Assembly (NCBI RefSeq): GCF_013375535.1
Contig: NZ_JABXJG010000003.1
Span: 496,001-560,000 of the forward strand
DNA: 64,000 nt
Direction: 5' to 3'
DNA from: Sphingobium sp. 15-1
GTDB lineage: Bacteria > Pseudomonadota > Alphaproteobacteria > Sphingomonadales > Sphingomonadaceae
The notes beneath the pieces were generated by a model. It was not told the DNA's origin, searched no databases, and saw only the letters and a program-made list of their open reading frames with translations. Position numbers and translations under genes: made by a program. The stretch's first letter is position 1, and each line of letters starts with the position of its first letter. This document shows positions 34,362-42,981 of this stretch, piece after piece.

Positions 34362-36188
34362 GTGGCAGCGACGATTAAGTCGATTCACATCGAGAATTTT
34401 CGTTCAATCAAGTCGATCGATGCTAATCTCGCACAGCTTGCCGTCTTCGTGGGAAGGAACGACTGCGGTAAATCCAACATTCTGCGAGCGCTCAATCTCT
34501 TCTTCAACGACCAGACAAATCCGGGCGTCGAGTTCGCCTTTGCAGAGGACTACAACTTTTTTGCCCCGGTGCGCGCGCGCAAGGCAAGGGAAGTCGTCGT
34601 TCGCTTGGAGATCGCGTTGCCCGAAACCTACCACGCGACCAACGGGCACGTGATCATCTGGACCAAGCGCTGGCGAGAGGACGGGCTGTGGAGTGAGGAG
34701 TACGACTATTACGGTCAGCGCATTAAGAAAGGGAAGCGCGGTCAGGAGATCCGCGAGGATGTAAAAATCCCAGAAAAGTCGAACGTCCACACGCTTCTTC
34801 GCAAGATAGAATTCGAGTATGTACCAGCCATCAAGGATTCGGACTATTTCGATGACCTGCGGGGCAGGATCTACGGGATCATCTCGGAGGTCGCATCACG
34901 TACTTTCCACGAATCCAGCACGGCGTTCGAGCAGTCAATCGGAAATCACTTGAATGAACTGACTGCCAGCATCTCGGCTTCTTTGGGCTTCACCACCCGG
35001 TTAGCCCTACCGAGGGATCTTTATCACATCTTCGAGCGGCTCGACTTTCTCAGCGGTGAGAAGTCGGTGTCGCTGAACAACCGCGGGGACGGCATCAAGG
35101 CGCGCCACATTCCGTTGATCCTTCGCTTCATGGCGGAGAAGAAGGCCGCGCTGCAGAAGCGCGGTGGCCAACCGATAAGCAGCATCTGGGCTTATGAAGA
35201 GCCTGAGAATAATCTTGAGATTGGAAGTGCGGTGCAACTCGCCGATGAGCTGCACGCCCTGGCAGAGGCGGGGACGGCGCAGATCCTCCTCACGACGCAT
35301 TCGCCTGCCTTCTACGATCTCGGCCAGCGAGAGAAGGCGATCGCCTTGAACTTTGTGACACGAACCACGGATGTTGAGGGTACCGTCTGCAAGACAGATG
35401 CAAAGGGTATCGATGAAAGCTTGGGTACTCTGGCCATGCTGGCACCGCGAATCTCAGAAATGGTTGCGCAGGTCCGCCAGCAGGAGGAGGCGAAGGCAGC
35501 CGCTGCACAGCTAGCGCAGGAGAGCTGTCCACGAATCTTCGTCGAGGGCGAAAGTGACAGGCTCATCCTCAATCGGGCACTCGGAGTATTCTTTCCAGCA
35601 GCCGTCGACCAAGTGCGCTTCGAGACCAAGCGAGAAGGTGCTGGGCACAGTTATGTGATCGACATGCTGGTCGGCTGGCGCTCGCAGCACAAGCATCATC
35701 CGGAACGGCCAAAGGCAGTCGGCATCGTCGATGGTGACGCTGACAAGGCGAAGGAAGATTTCAACAAGCTTCCTGACAATATAAAATCAGCGAAGTGCTT
35801 CAGCTATCCTGAACCCCCTAATCTTCGTGCAGCCCGGGCCGCGCACTTCAACGTTCACGCATCCCTGGAGACTTTATATCCAGCGGCTGTTTGGACTGAT
35901 GCAAGTGCCAAGAACCGCCTAACCAGACGTAATCCGATTAAGGTGTGTCACCCAAAATTGGTCAATCGGATCCTGCTTGGCGAGACGACTTTTGATGAGC
36001 AACTCCACCCAGATTGGGCTTATCTTGTGACAGATGATTTTGCGCCAGTTCACAAGATTTCGACTGCTCAACGTCTCTGCCAGCAGCCCGACCAGGCGTG
36101 CAGGGAGACATTGGCCAACTTCGAACCTCTCCTTCGTGACGCACTGAAATTCCTCGGGATCGAACCGGTGCCCGAAAGCGCGGACTAA
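34362..36188 (+). CDS. OLD-family ATPase/TOPRIM nuclease
   Basis: A 608-residue protein with an ABC/SMC-like ATPase N-terminus: IKSIHIENFRSIKSID, FVGRNDCGKSNIL (Walker A, about residue 35), SIWAYEEPENNLEI (signature/Walker B region, about 285) and ILLTTHSPAFYDL (H-loop). A TOPRIM nuclease C-terminus follows, with IFVEGESDRLILN (Glu motif) and AVGIVDGDAD (DxD motif). This is the OLD layout shared by phage P2 Old and GajA. No GajB-like UvrD helicase or reverse transcriptase gene follows, so it appears to be a stand-alone (class 1) OLD protein. The GTG at 34362 is chosen because AAGGGGGG lies five bases upstream; an ATG at 34329 would place this ribosome site inside the gene. It is probably an antiphage nuclease of the island. 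Confidence 0.87.
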   Translation: MAATIKSIHIENFRSIKSIDANLAQLAVFVGRNDCGKSNILRALNLFFNDQTNPGVEFAFAEDYNFFAPVRARKAREVVVRLEIALPETYHATNGHVIIWTKRWREDGLWSEEYDYYGQRIKKGKRGQEIREDVKIPEKSNVHTLLRKIEFEYVPAIKDSDYFDDLRGRIYGIISEVASRTFHESSTAFEQSIGNHLNELTASISASLGFTTRLALPRDLYHIFERLDFLSGEKSVSLNNRGDGIKARHIPLILRFMAEKKAALQKRGGQPISSIWAYEEPENNLEIGSAVQLADELHALAEAGTAQILLTTHSPAFYDLGQREKAIALNFVTRTTDVEGTVCKTDAKGIDESLGTLAMLAPRISEMVAQVRQQEEAKAAAAQLAQESCPRIFVEGESDRLILNRALGVFFPAAVDQVRFETKREGAGHSYVIDMLVGWRSQHKHHPERPKAVGIVDGDADKAKEDFNKLPDNIKSAKCFSYPEPPNLRAARAAHFNVHASLETLYPAAVWTDASAKNRLTRRNPIKVCHPKLVNRILLGETTFDEQLHPDWAYLVTDDFAPVHKISTAQRLCQQPDQACRETLANFEPLLRDALKFLGIEPVPESAD

Positions 36189-36243
36189 ACCCGCGGATTA
36201 GTTGCAGAGCTTGGAAATTATCTGCTTCTCAATTCGAGGTACC

Positions 36244-36952
36244 TTATCCCTCGAGCCACCGCTCGCAAACAAGCTTGACCAACTCTTTGAGGCGCGAGAC
36301 TCGCTCACCGAGCCAGTGCAATTCTTCGTCCGTCACCTTGTAATGCGGAGAGTAGCGGGCATTCACATAGGCTTGGCGCAACAGCTCGAAACAACGGCGG
36401 CTGAACTTGTCATCGCGTGGCCACGCCTCGATCAGATCGGGAGCGATTTCTTCGGCATGGCCGCGCAGGAAATTGAGCTTGTGGGATTTGGGCGAGTACA
36501 GCGTCAGGGTAAGCATCACGCAATGGTATAAACGTTCACATGCTTGGTGCAGCGTAAATGCTGCGTCGTTCATCCAAGTTTGCGTCATCCCTTCGGATCT
36601 CTGCAGTTCGAACGTCCGATAAGACTGCTGAGCGAGAGTGAACCATTGATCGAAATTCGCCTGCGCCTCGGCTCGTGCCTCTGCCGGCGGAAGCTTTTGA
36701 GGCGTAGCCAGTCCGAAACCCTCAGCCTCATATAGCGCGATGCCTTGTTTGACGATGTCGACGAAAAAGGGCCGGCCCTGCTCGAGCTTCTTGTTCACGT
36801 CCTTGAAGCAATGAACGATAAAGCCGACCGGCGCACTGAGGCTGCCCGTTATCGTGACCTCGCGCATGAGCCGGTCTTCGGCGCTTGCCCAATAATCCAC
36901 CACATCCGTCAGCCGCTCGTCATTCACGACAACCAGAATGTCATAGTCGGAT
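36244..36952 (-). pseudogene. MNT-HEPN fusion protein, C-terminal part (split by IS21)
   Basis: From the insertion point onward this frame reads YKSDYDILVVVND, the D-x-D half of a minimal nucleotidyltransferase active site, then a linker and a C-terminal HEPN domain (FTLHQACERLYHCVMLTLTLYSP; VNARYSPHYKVTDEE). The first part of the transferase, with the GSYARGDW motif, lies beyond an IS21-like element at 39530-39722. Joining the halves across one copy of the 7-bp target duplication gives the uninterrupted motif GSYARGDW...DDPIGGYKSDYDILVV, so the gene was intact before insertion. MNT and HEPN act as antitoxin and RNase toxin when separate, and single-chain fusions are typical of Sphingomonas-type genomes. 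It is inactivated here unless expression starts inside the IS. Confidence 0.82.
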
Positions 36953-37175
36953 TTATAGCTGTCAACCGGCGCGCAAAGTTGACCCCCTATCGGCGCCCAA
37001 CATTGACCCCCTTTTTGTGAGTGCCGGCGGTTATCCCGGTAGTCCATAGGAGGGACCCGCGGACGCCGCCGCGCGCCGTCAGGAGCGCTGGCGGCGGCGT
37101 CCGCGGGAGGTGCCTGTGGACCCACCGGGGTAACCGCCGGGGATGGGGGTCCGGGGGAAGGGGTTTTTCCTCGTC

Positions 37176-37904
37176 TCAGCTTCGGTTTTTGAACCGCCAG
37201 CTATCGTTGCCGGTCTCGATAATGTCGCAGTGGTGGGTGACGCGGTCCAGCAGCGCCGTTGTCATTTTGGCATCCTGGAAGACGCTCGGCCATTCGCCGA
37301 AGGCGAGATTGGTGGTGATGATCACCGAGGTCTTTTCATAGAGTTTGCTGATCAGATGGAACAGCATCTGCCCTCCTGAACGGGCGAACGGCAGATACCC
37401 GAGTTCGTCCAGCACCACGACGTCCAGGCGGGCCATCTGGGCGGCCAGGTTGCCAGCCTTGGCCTGCCGGGTTTCCTCCTCCAGACGATTGACCAGGTCG
37501 ACAGTATTGAAGAACCGTCCTCTCGACCCGGCACGAACCACGGCAGCGGCGATGGCAAGCGCGAGATGTGTCTTGCCGGTGCCGGTGCCACCAACCAGTA
37601 CGATATTGCGCCTTTCCGGCAGGAATGAACCGGCATGGAGTGAACGCACCAGGCTTTCGTTGATCGGTGTATCGGCGAACACAAAGCCGTCGAGATCCTT
37701 GATGGCCGGCAGCCTGGCCGCAGTCATGCGGTATCGGATCGAAGCGGCTTCTCGATGCGCGCCTTCAGCGCGGAGCAGGTCGCCGAGCATCTCCATGGCG
37801 GTCCGGTCACGACGGACGCCGTTGGTAACGGCATCGTCGAACGCGGCGATCATGCCCTTTAGGCCCAGCCCCTTCAGGGCTGCCAACATCTCATGCCGCT
37901 GCAT
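37176..37904 (-). CDS. istB: IS21 helper ATPase IstB
   Basis: A 242-residue DnaA/DnaC-like AAA+ protein: N-terminal helices (MLAALKGLGLKGMIAAFDDAV), Walker A LVGGTGTGKTHLAL, Walker B VVVLDELGYLPF, sensor-1 IITTNLAFGEWPSVF, and the typical C-terminal LLDRVTHHCDIIETGNDSWRFKNR. IstB remodels target DNA and stimulates the IstA transposase. The ATG at 37904 overlaps the end of istA by 14 bp, the usual arrangement for translational coupling. Confidence 0.93.
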   Translation of the reverse strand: MQRHEMLAALKGLGLKGMIAAFDDAVTNGVRRDRTAMEMLGDLLRAEGAHREAASIRYRMTAARLPAIKDLDGFVFADTPINESLVRSLHAGSFLPERRNIVLVGGTGTGKTHLALAIAAAVVRAGSRGRFFNTVDLVNRLEEETRQAKAGNLAAQMARLDVVVLDELGYLPFARSGGQMLFHLISKLYEKTSVIITTNLAFGEWPSVFQDAKMTTALLDRVTHHCDIIETGNDSWRFKNRS

Positions 37905-39405
37905 CGAGGCCTCGCACCATGTCATAACGCGCGCAGTCGGCGATGGGCGGATGCTTGAGCTTCAGATCGACCAGGACGCTGATGGCCTGGGTGGGCTGGG
38001 GTTCGCGTCGGCGCGACAGGATGTTGAGGATCACTTCGTCATTGGCCGTACCCGCCATCATAGCTTCGCGGACGGCAGCTTCGACCGCCTCCAGCCCATC
38101 TTCGGGCACTGCTGCCAGCACCCGGACGAAGCGCCGATCTGCGTCATCGCTTTTGCCCAGCTTGCGGCGCAGTTGGGCCAGGGCCGGCGGAAGATCCCAG
38201 TCCTGGAAGGGAGCGCCGTTGCGCAATGCTCCCGGCTTGCGGATCAGGACCGGCAGATAATGCCAAGGGTTGAACGCCGTCTGGTTGCGGCCGAACACGC
38301 GAGCATGCTCGGCAACCGCTTGGCCTGCACAACGGATGACGATCCTGTCGGCATAGGCGCGCAGTTGCACCGCCTCCCGGGCCGCACTCGCCATGACCGA
38401 GTATCGGTTGCGATCGAAGCTCACCAGGCAGGTTGCGCTCGCCACATGTTCGCTCTCGAAGAAGCCGTCAAAGGGCGTGGCCAATGACTGCAGCGAGGAT
38501 CGTTCCATCTCCAGCGCCTGCGCAATGGTCATGTCTTCCAGATCTGGATGGGCATAACGCTCGGCCCACCGTCGGCACTCGGCCTCCAGCCAGGCGTTCA
38601 GCTCTTCGAGGCTGGCAAAGCGCAACCGGGGCTTGAACAGCCGCTCCCGGCTGGTCTGGACCTGGTTCTCGACCTGTCCCTTCTCCCAGCCTGCCGCCGG
38701 GCTGCAAGCCACAGGCTCGACGCCATAATGATCCGTCATGATCAGGAAGCGCCGGTTGAACACCCGCTCCTTGCCGGTGAACACGCTCGTCACCGCGGTC
38801 TTCATGTTGTCGTAAATGCCGCGCGTCGGCACCCCGCCAAAAAAGGCAAAGCCCCGGGCATGCGCGTCAAAGAGCATCTCCTGGGTCTCGCGCGGATAGG
38901 CCCGCACATACGGCGCCCGCGACCAGCACAACCGCATATGAGCTACCTTCACCCGCATCGGCTTGCCGGCGATCTCCACGTCCTCGTGGCTCCAGTCGAA
39001 CTGATAGGCCTCACCCGGCCGGAACATGAGCGGGATGAACACCTTGCTCATATCGCCGCCGTCGGTCCGGCGTTCGCGCTTCCAGCGTGCCGCATAGCGC
39101 CGAACCGCATCGTAGGAGCCGGTGAAACCCTCACGCTCCAGAAGATCGTGTATCCGTGTCAGCCGTAGCCGATCACGCCGGGGCCGTTCCTCGTTCTGCA
39201 CCAACAACTCGTCCAGCCGTTCGCGAAATGGCCCGGTCTGCGGTCGAGGCTGCTCCTTGCGTTCGTAGCTGAAATCCGCCTCCGGCGCACGGATCGCCTT
39301 GCGCACCGTGTTGCGCGACAACCGTAAATCACGCGCGATCTCTTTGATCGGCTTACCTTCCCTGTGCTCCCTGCGAATCTTGGCAATAGTCTCCACAATC
39401 AACAT
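37891..39405 (-). CDS. istA: IS21 transposase IstA
   Basis: A 504-residue DDE transposase. N-terminal HTH (IREHREGKPIKEIARDLRLSRNTVRKAIRAP-like, about residues 10-40), a catalytic core with EAYQFDWSHEDVEI (first Asp), TRGIYDNMKTAVT (second Asp region) and AAGWEKGQVENQV (Glu), and a beta-barrel C-terminal part. The start at 39405 (MLIVETIAKI) has GAGG about ten bases upstream. Together with IstB it should be active, as no stop or frameshift is seen. Confidence 0.93.
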   Translation of the reverse strand: MLIVETIAKIRREHREGKPIKEIARDLRLSRNTVRKAIRAPEADFSYERKEQPRPQTGPFRERLDELLVQNEERPRRDRLRLTRIHDLLEREGFTGSYDAVRRYAARWKRERRTDGGDMSKVFIPLMFRPGEAYQFDWSHEDVEIAGKPMRVKVAHMRLCWSRAPYVRAYPRETQEMLFDAHARGFAFFGGVPTRGIYDNMKTAVTSVFTGKERVFNRRFLIMTDHYGVEPVACSPAAGWEKGQVENQVQTSRERLFKPRLRFASLEELNAWLEAECRRWAERYAHPDLEDMTIAQALEMERSSLQSLATPFDGFFESEHVASATCLVSFDRNRYSVMASAAREAVQLRAYADRIVIRCAGQAVAEHARVFGRNQTAFNPWHYLPVLIRKPGALRNGAPFQDWDLPPALAQLRRKLGKSDDADRRFVRVLAAVPEDGLEAVEAAVREAMMAGTANDEVILNILSRRREPQPTQAISVLVDLKLKHPPIADCARYDMVRGLDAAA

Positions 39406-39529
39406 CCCCATCCTCGCCGCCTGGAAGTCCAAGCCGCGACGCCTCACACTCTGGAATGATGGGGGTCAATTTTAGACGCCGATCACCCCGCTAAGGGGGT
39501 CAATTTTGCACGCCGCTCCACATTATAGC

Positions 39530-39722
39530 CGCCGATCGGGTCATCCACCCAATCGCCGCGCGCATAGGAGCCATAGAGGATGACCTTGAGTATGCGCGCC
39601 TGCTTCTTCCAGGGCGCGGTGCTCTCGCCAATAGCGGCGGCAAATTCCTCAAACAGGATACGCACGACCTCTTGCAGCTCCTGCTGTTTGGGTGCCGGAA
39701 GATGGTCAAGGTCGGTTCGCAT
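39530..39722 (-). pseudogene. MNT-HEPN fusion protein, N-terminal part (split by IS21)
   Basis: The start of the nucleotidyltransferase: MRTDLDHLPAPKQQELQEVV, an amphipathic helix, then ARILKVILYGSYARGDWVDDPIGG, which carries the GSYARG motif of MNT proteins. At the target duplication the frame runs into IS21 sequence and stops about 15 codons later (at 39483). The second half of the active site is in the piece at 36244-36952. Confidence 0.82.
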
Positions 39723-39771
39723 CACATTTTCACACTGTCGGGGGAAGCGCTGCAAAGCAAGGGGTTACGCG

Positions 39772-40101
39772 TCAGACTGACGTATGCGGCTCCACCGGCT
39801 TGCCCTTGAACGGCATGACCTTGATTTCGCCCTCACGCTTGCGGGCCTGCGCAATGTCATAGCTGTTCTGCATCCGCATGAGCGTGTCCATCGACACGCC
39901 GAACGCTTTCTCGATGCGCAGCGCCATTTCCGACGAAAGGCTTGCACGCTCGTTGAGCAGGGTCGAAAGGGTCGCCCGCGTCACACCCAACACTTCGGCC
40001 GCCGCCGTGACCGTCAGGTCCAGCGGCTCGATGATTTCATGCTTGATAAAACCGCCGGGATGGGCCGGGTTCTTCAAGCGCATGCCTGCAATCGCACTCA
40101 T
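39772..40101 (-). CDS. higA: HigA-family antitoxin
   Basis: A 109-residue XRE/HTH protein of HigA type: NPAHPGGFIKHEIIEPLDLTVTAAAEVLGVTRATLSTLLNERASLSSEMALRIE-type helices (about residues 10-65) in the usual order, with the recognition helix at RATLSTLLN. It would bind HigB and repress the pair. The start is the ATG at 40101 with AGGAGG seven bases upstream, rather than the GTG two codons earlier. It follows higB by 9 bp: toxin first, antitoxin second, the inverted order typical of higBA. Confidence 0.88.
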   Translation of the reverse strand: MSAIAGMRLKNPAHPGGFIKHEIIEPLDLTVTAAAEVLGVTRATLSTLLNERASLSSEMALRIEKAFGVSMDTLMRMQNSYDIAQARKREGEIKVMPFKGKPVEPHTSV

Positions 40102-40110
40102 GGCCACCTC

Positions 40111-40401
40111 CTAGTGGTAATCCTCATAATCGAGGTCGATGATCTCGATCTCATCACGGTCGATCCGAAACGTCATCCGCCAATTCTTCGTGACGAACAG
40201 GCTCCATGTTCCCTTGCGGTCGCCAGTCAGCATGTGCGCCTTCCAGCTCGGCACGGTGCGCAGTTCATCCTCCCTCTCCATATCCTGGAGGAAGGACAAC
40301 ATGCGCCGGACCTTGCCGATGACCACGGGTTGCAGCCCGCTTTCATCGTCGTCCTCCATGAGCCGGCGCAATCCCTTGTGGATCACGTTTCTGATCTTCA
40401 T
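40111..40401 (-). CDS. higB: HigB-family toxin (RelE fold mRNA interferase)
   Basis: A 96-residue RelE-superfamily toxin. MKIRNVIHKGLRRLMEDDD, VVIGKVRRMLSFLQDM, then SWKAHMLTGDRKGTWSLFVTKNWRMTFR with the basic catalytic face, and the terminal IEIIDLDYEDYH that is diagnostic for HigB/plasmid maintenance killer proteins. It cleaves mRNA on the ribosome and is neutralised by HigA. Located between the recombinase genes and the IS21-split MNT-HEPN gene inside the proposed island, it may stabilise it. Confidence 0.9.
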   Translation of the reverse strand: MKIRNVIHKGLRRLMEDDDESGLQPVVIGKVRRMLSFLQDMEREDELRTVPSWKAHMLTGDRKGTWSLFVTKNWRMTFRIDRDEIEIIDLDYEDYH

Positions 40402-40474
40402 ATCGACCTCTACTCTTCAAATCCGTTCGGTGTCAAGTGACGCCATACAGTGCAGGCCGCGCATTATGGCCGGT

Positions 40475-41668
40475 TCAACCCAACATCCGCTCAATAGCAG
40501 CACCAATCTGCTCCGCAGCATCGAGCAGATGGGCATCGTCAAGATGAGCATAGCGCGCGGTCGACTGGATCTCGCTATGACCGAGCAGGCGGCCGATCAT
40601 GGGCAGGGTTTCCTGGCTCATGGCCGCATGGCTGGCGAATGTGTGCCGCAGGTCATGCAGGCGAACGCGGCGAAGACCTGCTTCGGCCTGGAATTCCGTC
40701 CAATAATAATCGACGGCCTTTAACCGACGACCATAGTTCCGGTTCCAGAACAGCCATGGACTCCTCATGTAGCGCGGCAAGCCGTCGATCAGCGCCCTCG
40801 CCTCATCCCCCAGCCAGACCGTGCGCGGCCCCGTCTTGCTATCCCGGAGCTTGAGCCTGTTCCCCCGAACATCTCGCCATTGCAGGTCCATGATCTCGCC
40901 GGCCCGGCAACCCGTCAGCAGCATGAGCGTGATCGCGGTCGCCGCGATGGGCCGGACCGCCTCGTCACAGGCCCTTACCCTGGCGAGAACTGCGCCGACC
41001 CTCTGCAACTCCGCATGGCTGAGGAAGCGATCGCACTTCCGCTTACGGTTCAGCCGGATCGCCTTGCAAGGGTTGCTGTTCTCCAGCCGATAGCCCCATG
41101 CCTCAGCCTTGTTCATCATGCTGCTGAGGATCGTCATCACCCGGTTCGCCCCACCGGGACCAAGGCGGTTGTTGAGATCGGAAAACCAGTTGGCGACATC
41201 GGCCTCATCCAGTCCATCGATGGTCCGGTCCGGAAACGCACGATCGAGATACAGCCGGCGATATTTATTGTGGGTGTCGAGGGTGGATGGCTTCCAGCGC
41301 GGAGACCAGCGTGTCCAATATTCCTCAAGGAAATCGGCAAAGCCCGGCGCTGCCCTGATCCTCTTGCGTTCCGCTGCCGCATCAAGGCCAAGCTGCGCAT
41401 AGGCGATAACCCGCCGTGCCACCGTGGTGGCCTGGTGGCGGGACAAGACCGTGGCCGGACCGATGGTGACCGTGCGCAGGCGGCCCGCCATCCGGGCCTG
41501 GACGATATAGACGTTGCGGCCGGATGGATAATGGCGGATGCCAAACCCCTGCCCGCCAAGCCAGGTCGTTGTCCGCGCCTTGCCCCTTGGCAGGCGGGTG
41601 AAGTCGAATGCGACGCCCACCTCCGCCAATGCCTCGCGGACCACCTGCTTGAGTGCAAGCGCGGTCAT
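40475..41668 (-). CDS. Tyrosine recombinase (integrase), second of an overlapping pair
   Basis: A 397-residue integrase with an N-terminal beta/basic region, a SAM-like core-binding domain (FADFLEEYWTRWSPRWKPSTLDTHNKYRR) and a catalytic domain with Arg in TGCRAGEIMDLQW, Lys in LRDSKTGPRTVWL, HDLRHTFASH (His-x-x-Arg), LGHSEIQSTARYAHL (His/Trp position and the Tyr nucleophile). All catalytic residues are present. Its ATG overlaps the stop of the upstream recombinase by 4 bp (ATGA), so the two are made together. The pair lies at the right end of the proposed 23-kb island, next to a copy of the oriT nic core. Confidence 0.9.
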   Translation of the reverse strand: MTALALKQVVREALAEVGVAFDFTRLPRGKARTTTWLGGQGFGIRHYPSGRNVYIVQARMAGRLRTVTIGPATVLSRHQATTVARRVIAYAQLGLDAAAERKRIRAAPGFADFLEEYWTRWSPRWKPSTLDTHNKYRRLYLDRAFPDRTIDGLDEADVANWFSDLNNRLGPGGANRVMTILSSMMNKAEAWGYRLENSNPCKAIRLNRKRKCDRFLSHAELQRVGAVLARVRACDEAVRPIAATAITLMLLTGCRAGEIMDLQWRDVRGNRLKLRDSKTGPRTVWLGDEARALIDGLPRYMRSPWLFWNRNYGRRLKAVDYYWTEFQAEAGLRRVRLHDLRHTFASHAAMSQETLPMIGRLLGHSEIQSTARYAHLDDAHLLDAAEQIGAAIERMLG

Positions 41669-42978
41669 GGGCGAAGCCCGATCGCCTGGGCAAGATTGCC
41701 GGAAATCCGCTGTGCCGCATCGGCTATGACATCATCGGAGAGATGGGCATATTTGGCGGTGGTTTCCGGCAGAAGATGACCGAGCAACGCGCCGATCGTC
41801 GCCAGCGGAACATTATCCATGATGGCTGTCGAAGCAAAGCTGTGGCGCAGGTCATGGAGGCGAACATCGGGCAAGGCACAGATCCGCCGAAATTTGAACC
41901 ACCAACTGTTAGGGTCCAGCGGACCCGAGCCATCCCGGTTGGGAAAAACATAGGGGCAATCTTCCCGCCGAGGCTGCGAATCCAGGATCGCACGTGCCTG
42001 CCTGTTCAGCCAGATCGTCTTTGGGCCGGTCTTACTGTCGGGCAGCGCCAAATGCGGCGTTCGCACCCATAGCCATTGCAGATCGCGAATCTCGCTAATC
42101 CGCGCCCCGGTATAGAGCAGCAGGCGAACGATGGCGACCTCGGCGGGATTGTCCGCCTCGGCTTCTCGCAATGCCGCCCCCATGCGACGATATTCCAGCG
42201 GCGACAAATAGCGCTCACAAGGTTGCCGCTTGTATCGCGGCAGGCCGCGCGCAGGGTTCGAGCCCGTGCGCCGCAGATGCAGCGCTTCGGCATAGTCGAG
42301 CAGCGCTGAAAGGACTGGGACAGCGCGATTGTAACTCGCCTCTCGGCTCCCTGCGCACTCATCCCGCCAACGCCTGACATCCGCCGACACAATGTCGGCT
42401 AGGTGCATTTTCCCGAAATGGGGTGCGAGATCCCGACGCCAGGCAGCGTGATTGCGTTTGGCGGTGGACGGCTTCCAAAGCCGGATCATGTCGCACCAAT
42501 AGGTGGCAACGAAGTCCGCCATCGTCGGACTGGCCTTGATCACCGCTCGTTTGGGCAAACCGTCCAGCGCCACGTCCGCCAGCAACCGCCGCGCCTTCGC
42601 CCTTGCCGTTTCCGCATCCACTCCATTGGTACGCCCCAACGAGACGCGCTTGTGGGTTCCGCGATGCCTGACGCGGACACACCAATAATAGCGGCCCGTC
42701 GGCCTGACACGCAGGCCAAAGCCCGGCAATTCCGTATCCCAGATGCAATAGTCCGTCGTACGGAGCGGTAGCTTTCGCCGCACGAAATTGCCGTCGAGAT
42801 AGGCCCGGCGACCAGGCTTTTGCCGGTTGGGGACCGTAAAGCCATCATCGATAGCCGAATGCGCCTCAAAAGTCTCCGGAAACAGGGCGTTTTGGGGGAC
42901 CCAATCGCCAGCGGGAGCTGCCGGACTCTCGGGCAGGTCCAGGAACTCAAATGGCGGTTTTACTGCATTTTTTTCCAT
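41665..42978 (-). CDS. Tyrosine recombinase (integrase), first of an overlapping pair
   Basis: A 437-residue phage-type integrase. The DUF4102-like arm-binding region includes YCIWDTELPGFGLRVRPTG, followed by a core-binding domain (MADFVATYWCDMIRLWKPSTA) and a catalytic domain with TGARISEIRDLQW (Arg), LPDSKTGPKTIWL (Lys), HDLRHSFAST and LGHLLPETTAKYAHL (Tyr). The start at 42978 (MEKNAVKPPFEFL) is preferred; an upstream start at 43098 would read through the nic-like repeat. That repeat begins only 4 bp upstream of the ATG, the arrangement seen when an integrase sits beside its own att site, and it may also autoregulate. Confidence 0.88.
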   Translation of the reverse strand: MEKNAVKPPFEFLDLPESPAAPAGDWVPQNALFPETFEAHSAIDDGFTVPNRQKPGRRAYLDGNFVRRKLPLRTTDYCIWDTELPGFGLRVRPTGRYYWCVRVRHRGTHKRVSLGRTNGVDAETARAKARRLLADVALDGLPKRAVIKASPTMADFVATYWCDMIRLWKPSTAKRNHAAWRRDLAPHFGKMHLADIVSADVRRWRDECAGSREASYNRAVPVLSALLDYAEALHLRRTGSNPARGLPRYKRQPCERYLSPLEYRRMGAALREAEADNPAEVAIVRLLLYTGARISEIRDLQWLWVRTPHLALPDSKTGPKTIWLNRQARAILDSQPRREDCPYVFPNRDGSGPLDPNSWWFKFRRICALPDVRLHDLRHSFASTAIMDNVPLATIGALLGHLLPETTAKYAHLSDDVIADAAQRISGNLAQAIGLRP

Positions 42979-42981
42979 ACA

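Larger units (their letters stand above)
36960..39522 (-). mobile_element. IS21-family insertion sequence (2563 bp)
   Basis: The element contains istA and istB in their usual order. Its ends begin TGT and share the imperfect inverted repeat with cores GGCG-x-GCAAA-x-TTGACCCCCT; a second TTGACCCCC copy lies about 30 bp inside each end (near 37007-37015 and 39464-39472), as in the multiple terminal repeats of IS21. It is flanked by a 7-bp target duplication TTATAGC (36953-36959 and 39523-39529), showing a simple insertion with little decay. It interrupts the MNT-HEPN gene. The GC-rich section 37030-37140, between istB and the left end, contains a long inverted repeat (GGTGGGTCCAC-like arms). 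Confidence 0.92.

Noticed and set aside
34362..36188. Gabija system
   Set aside because: The ATPase-TOPRIM protein resembles GajA, but no UvrD-like GajB follows; the next gene is on the other strand and encodes MNT-HEPN.
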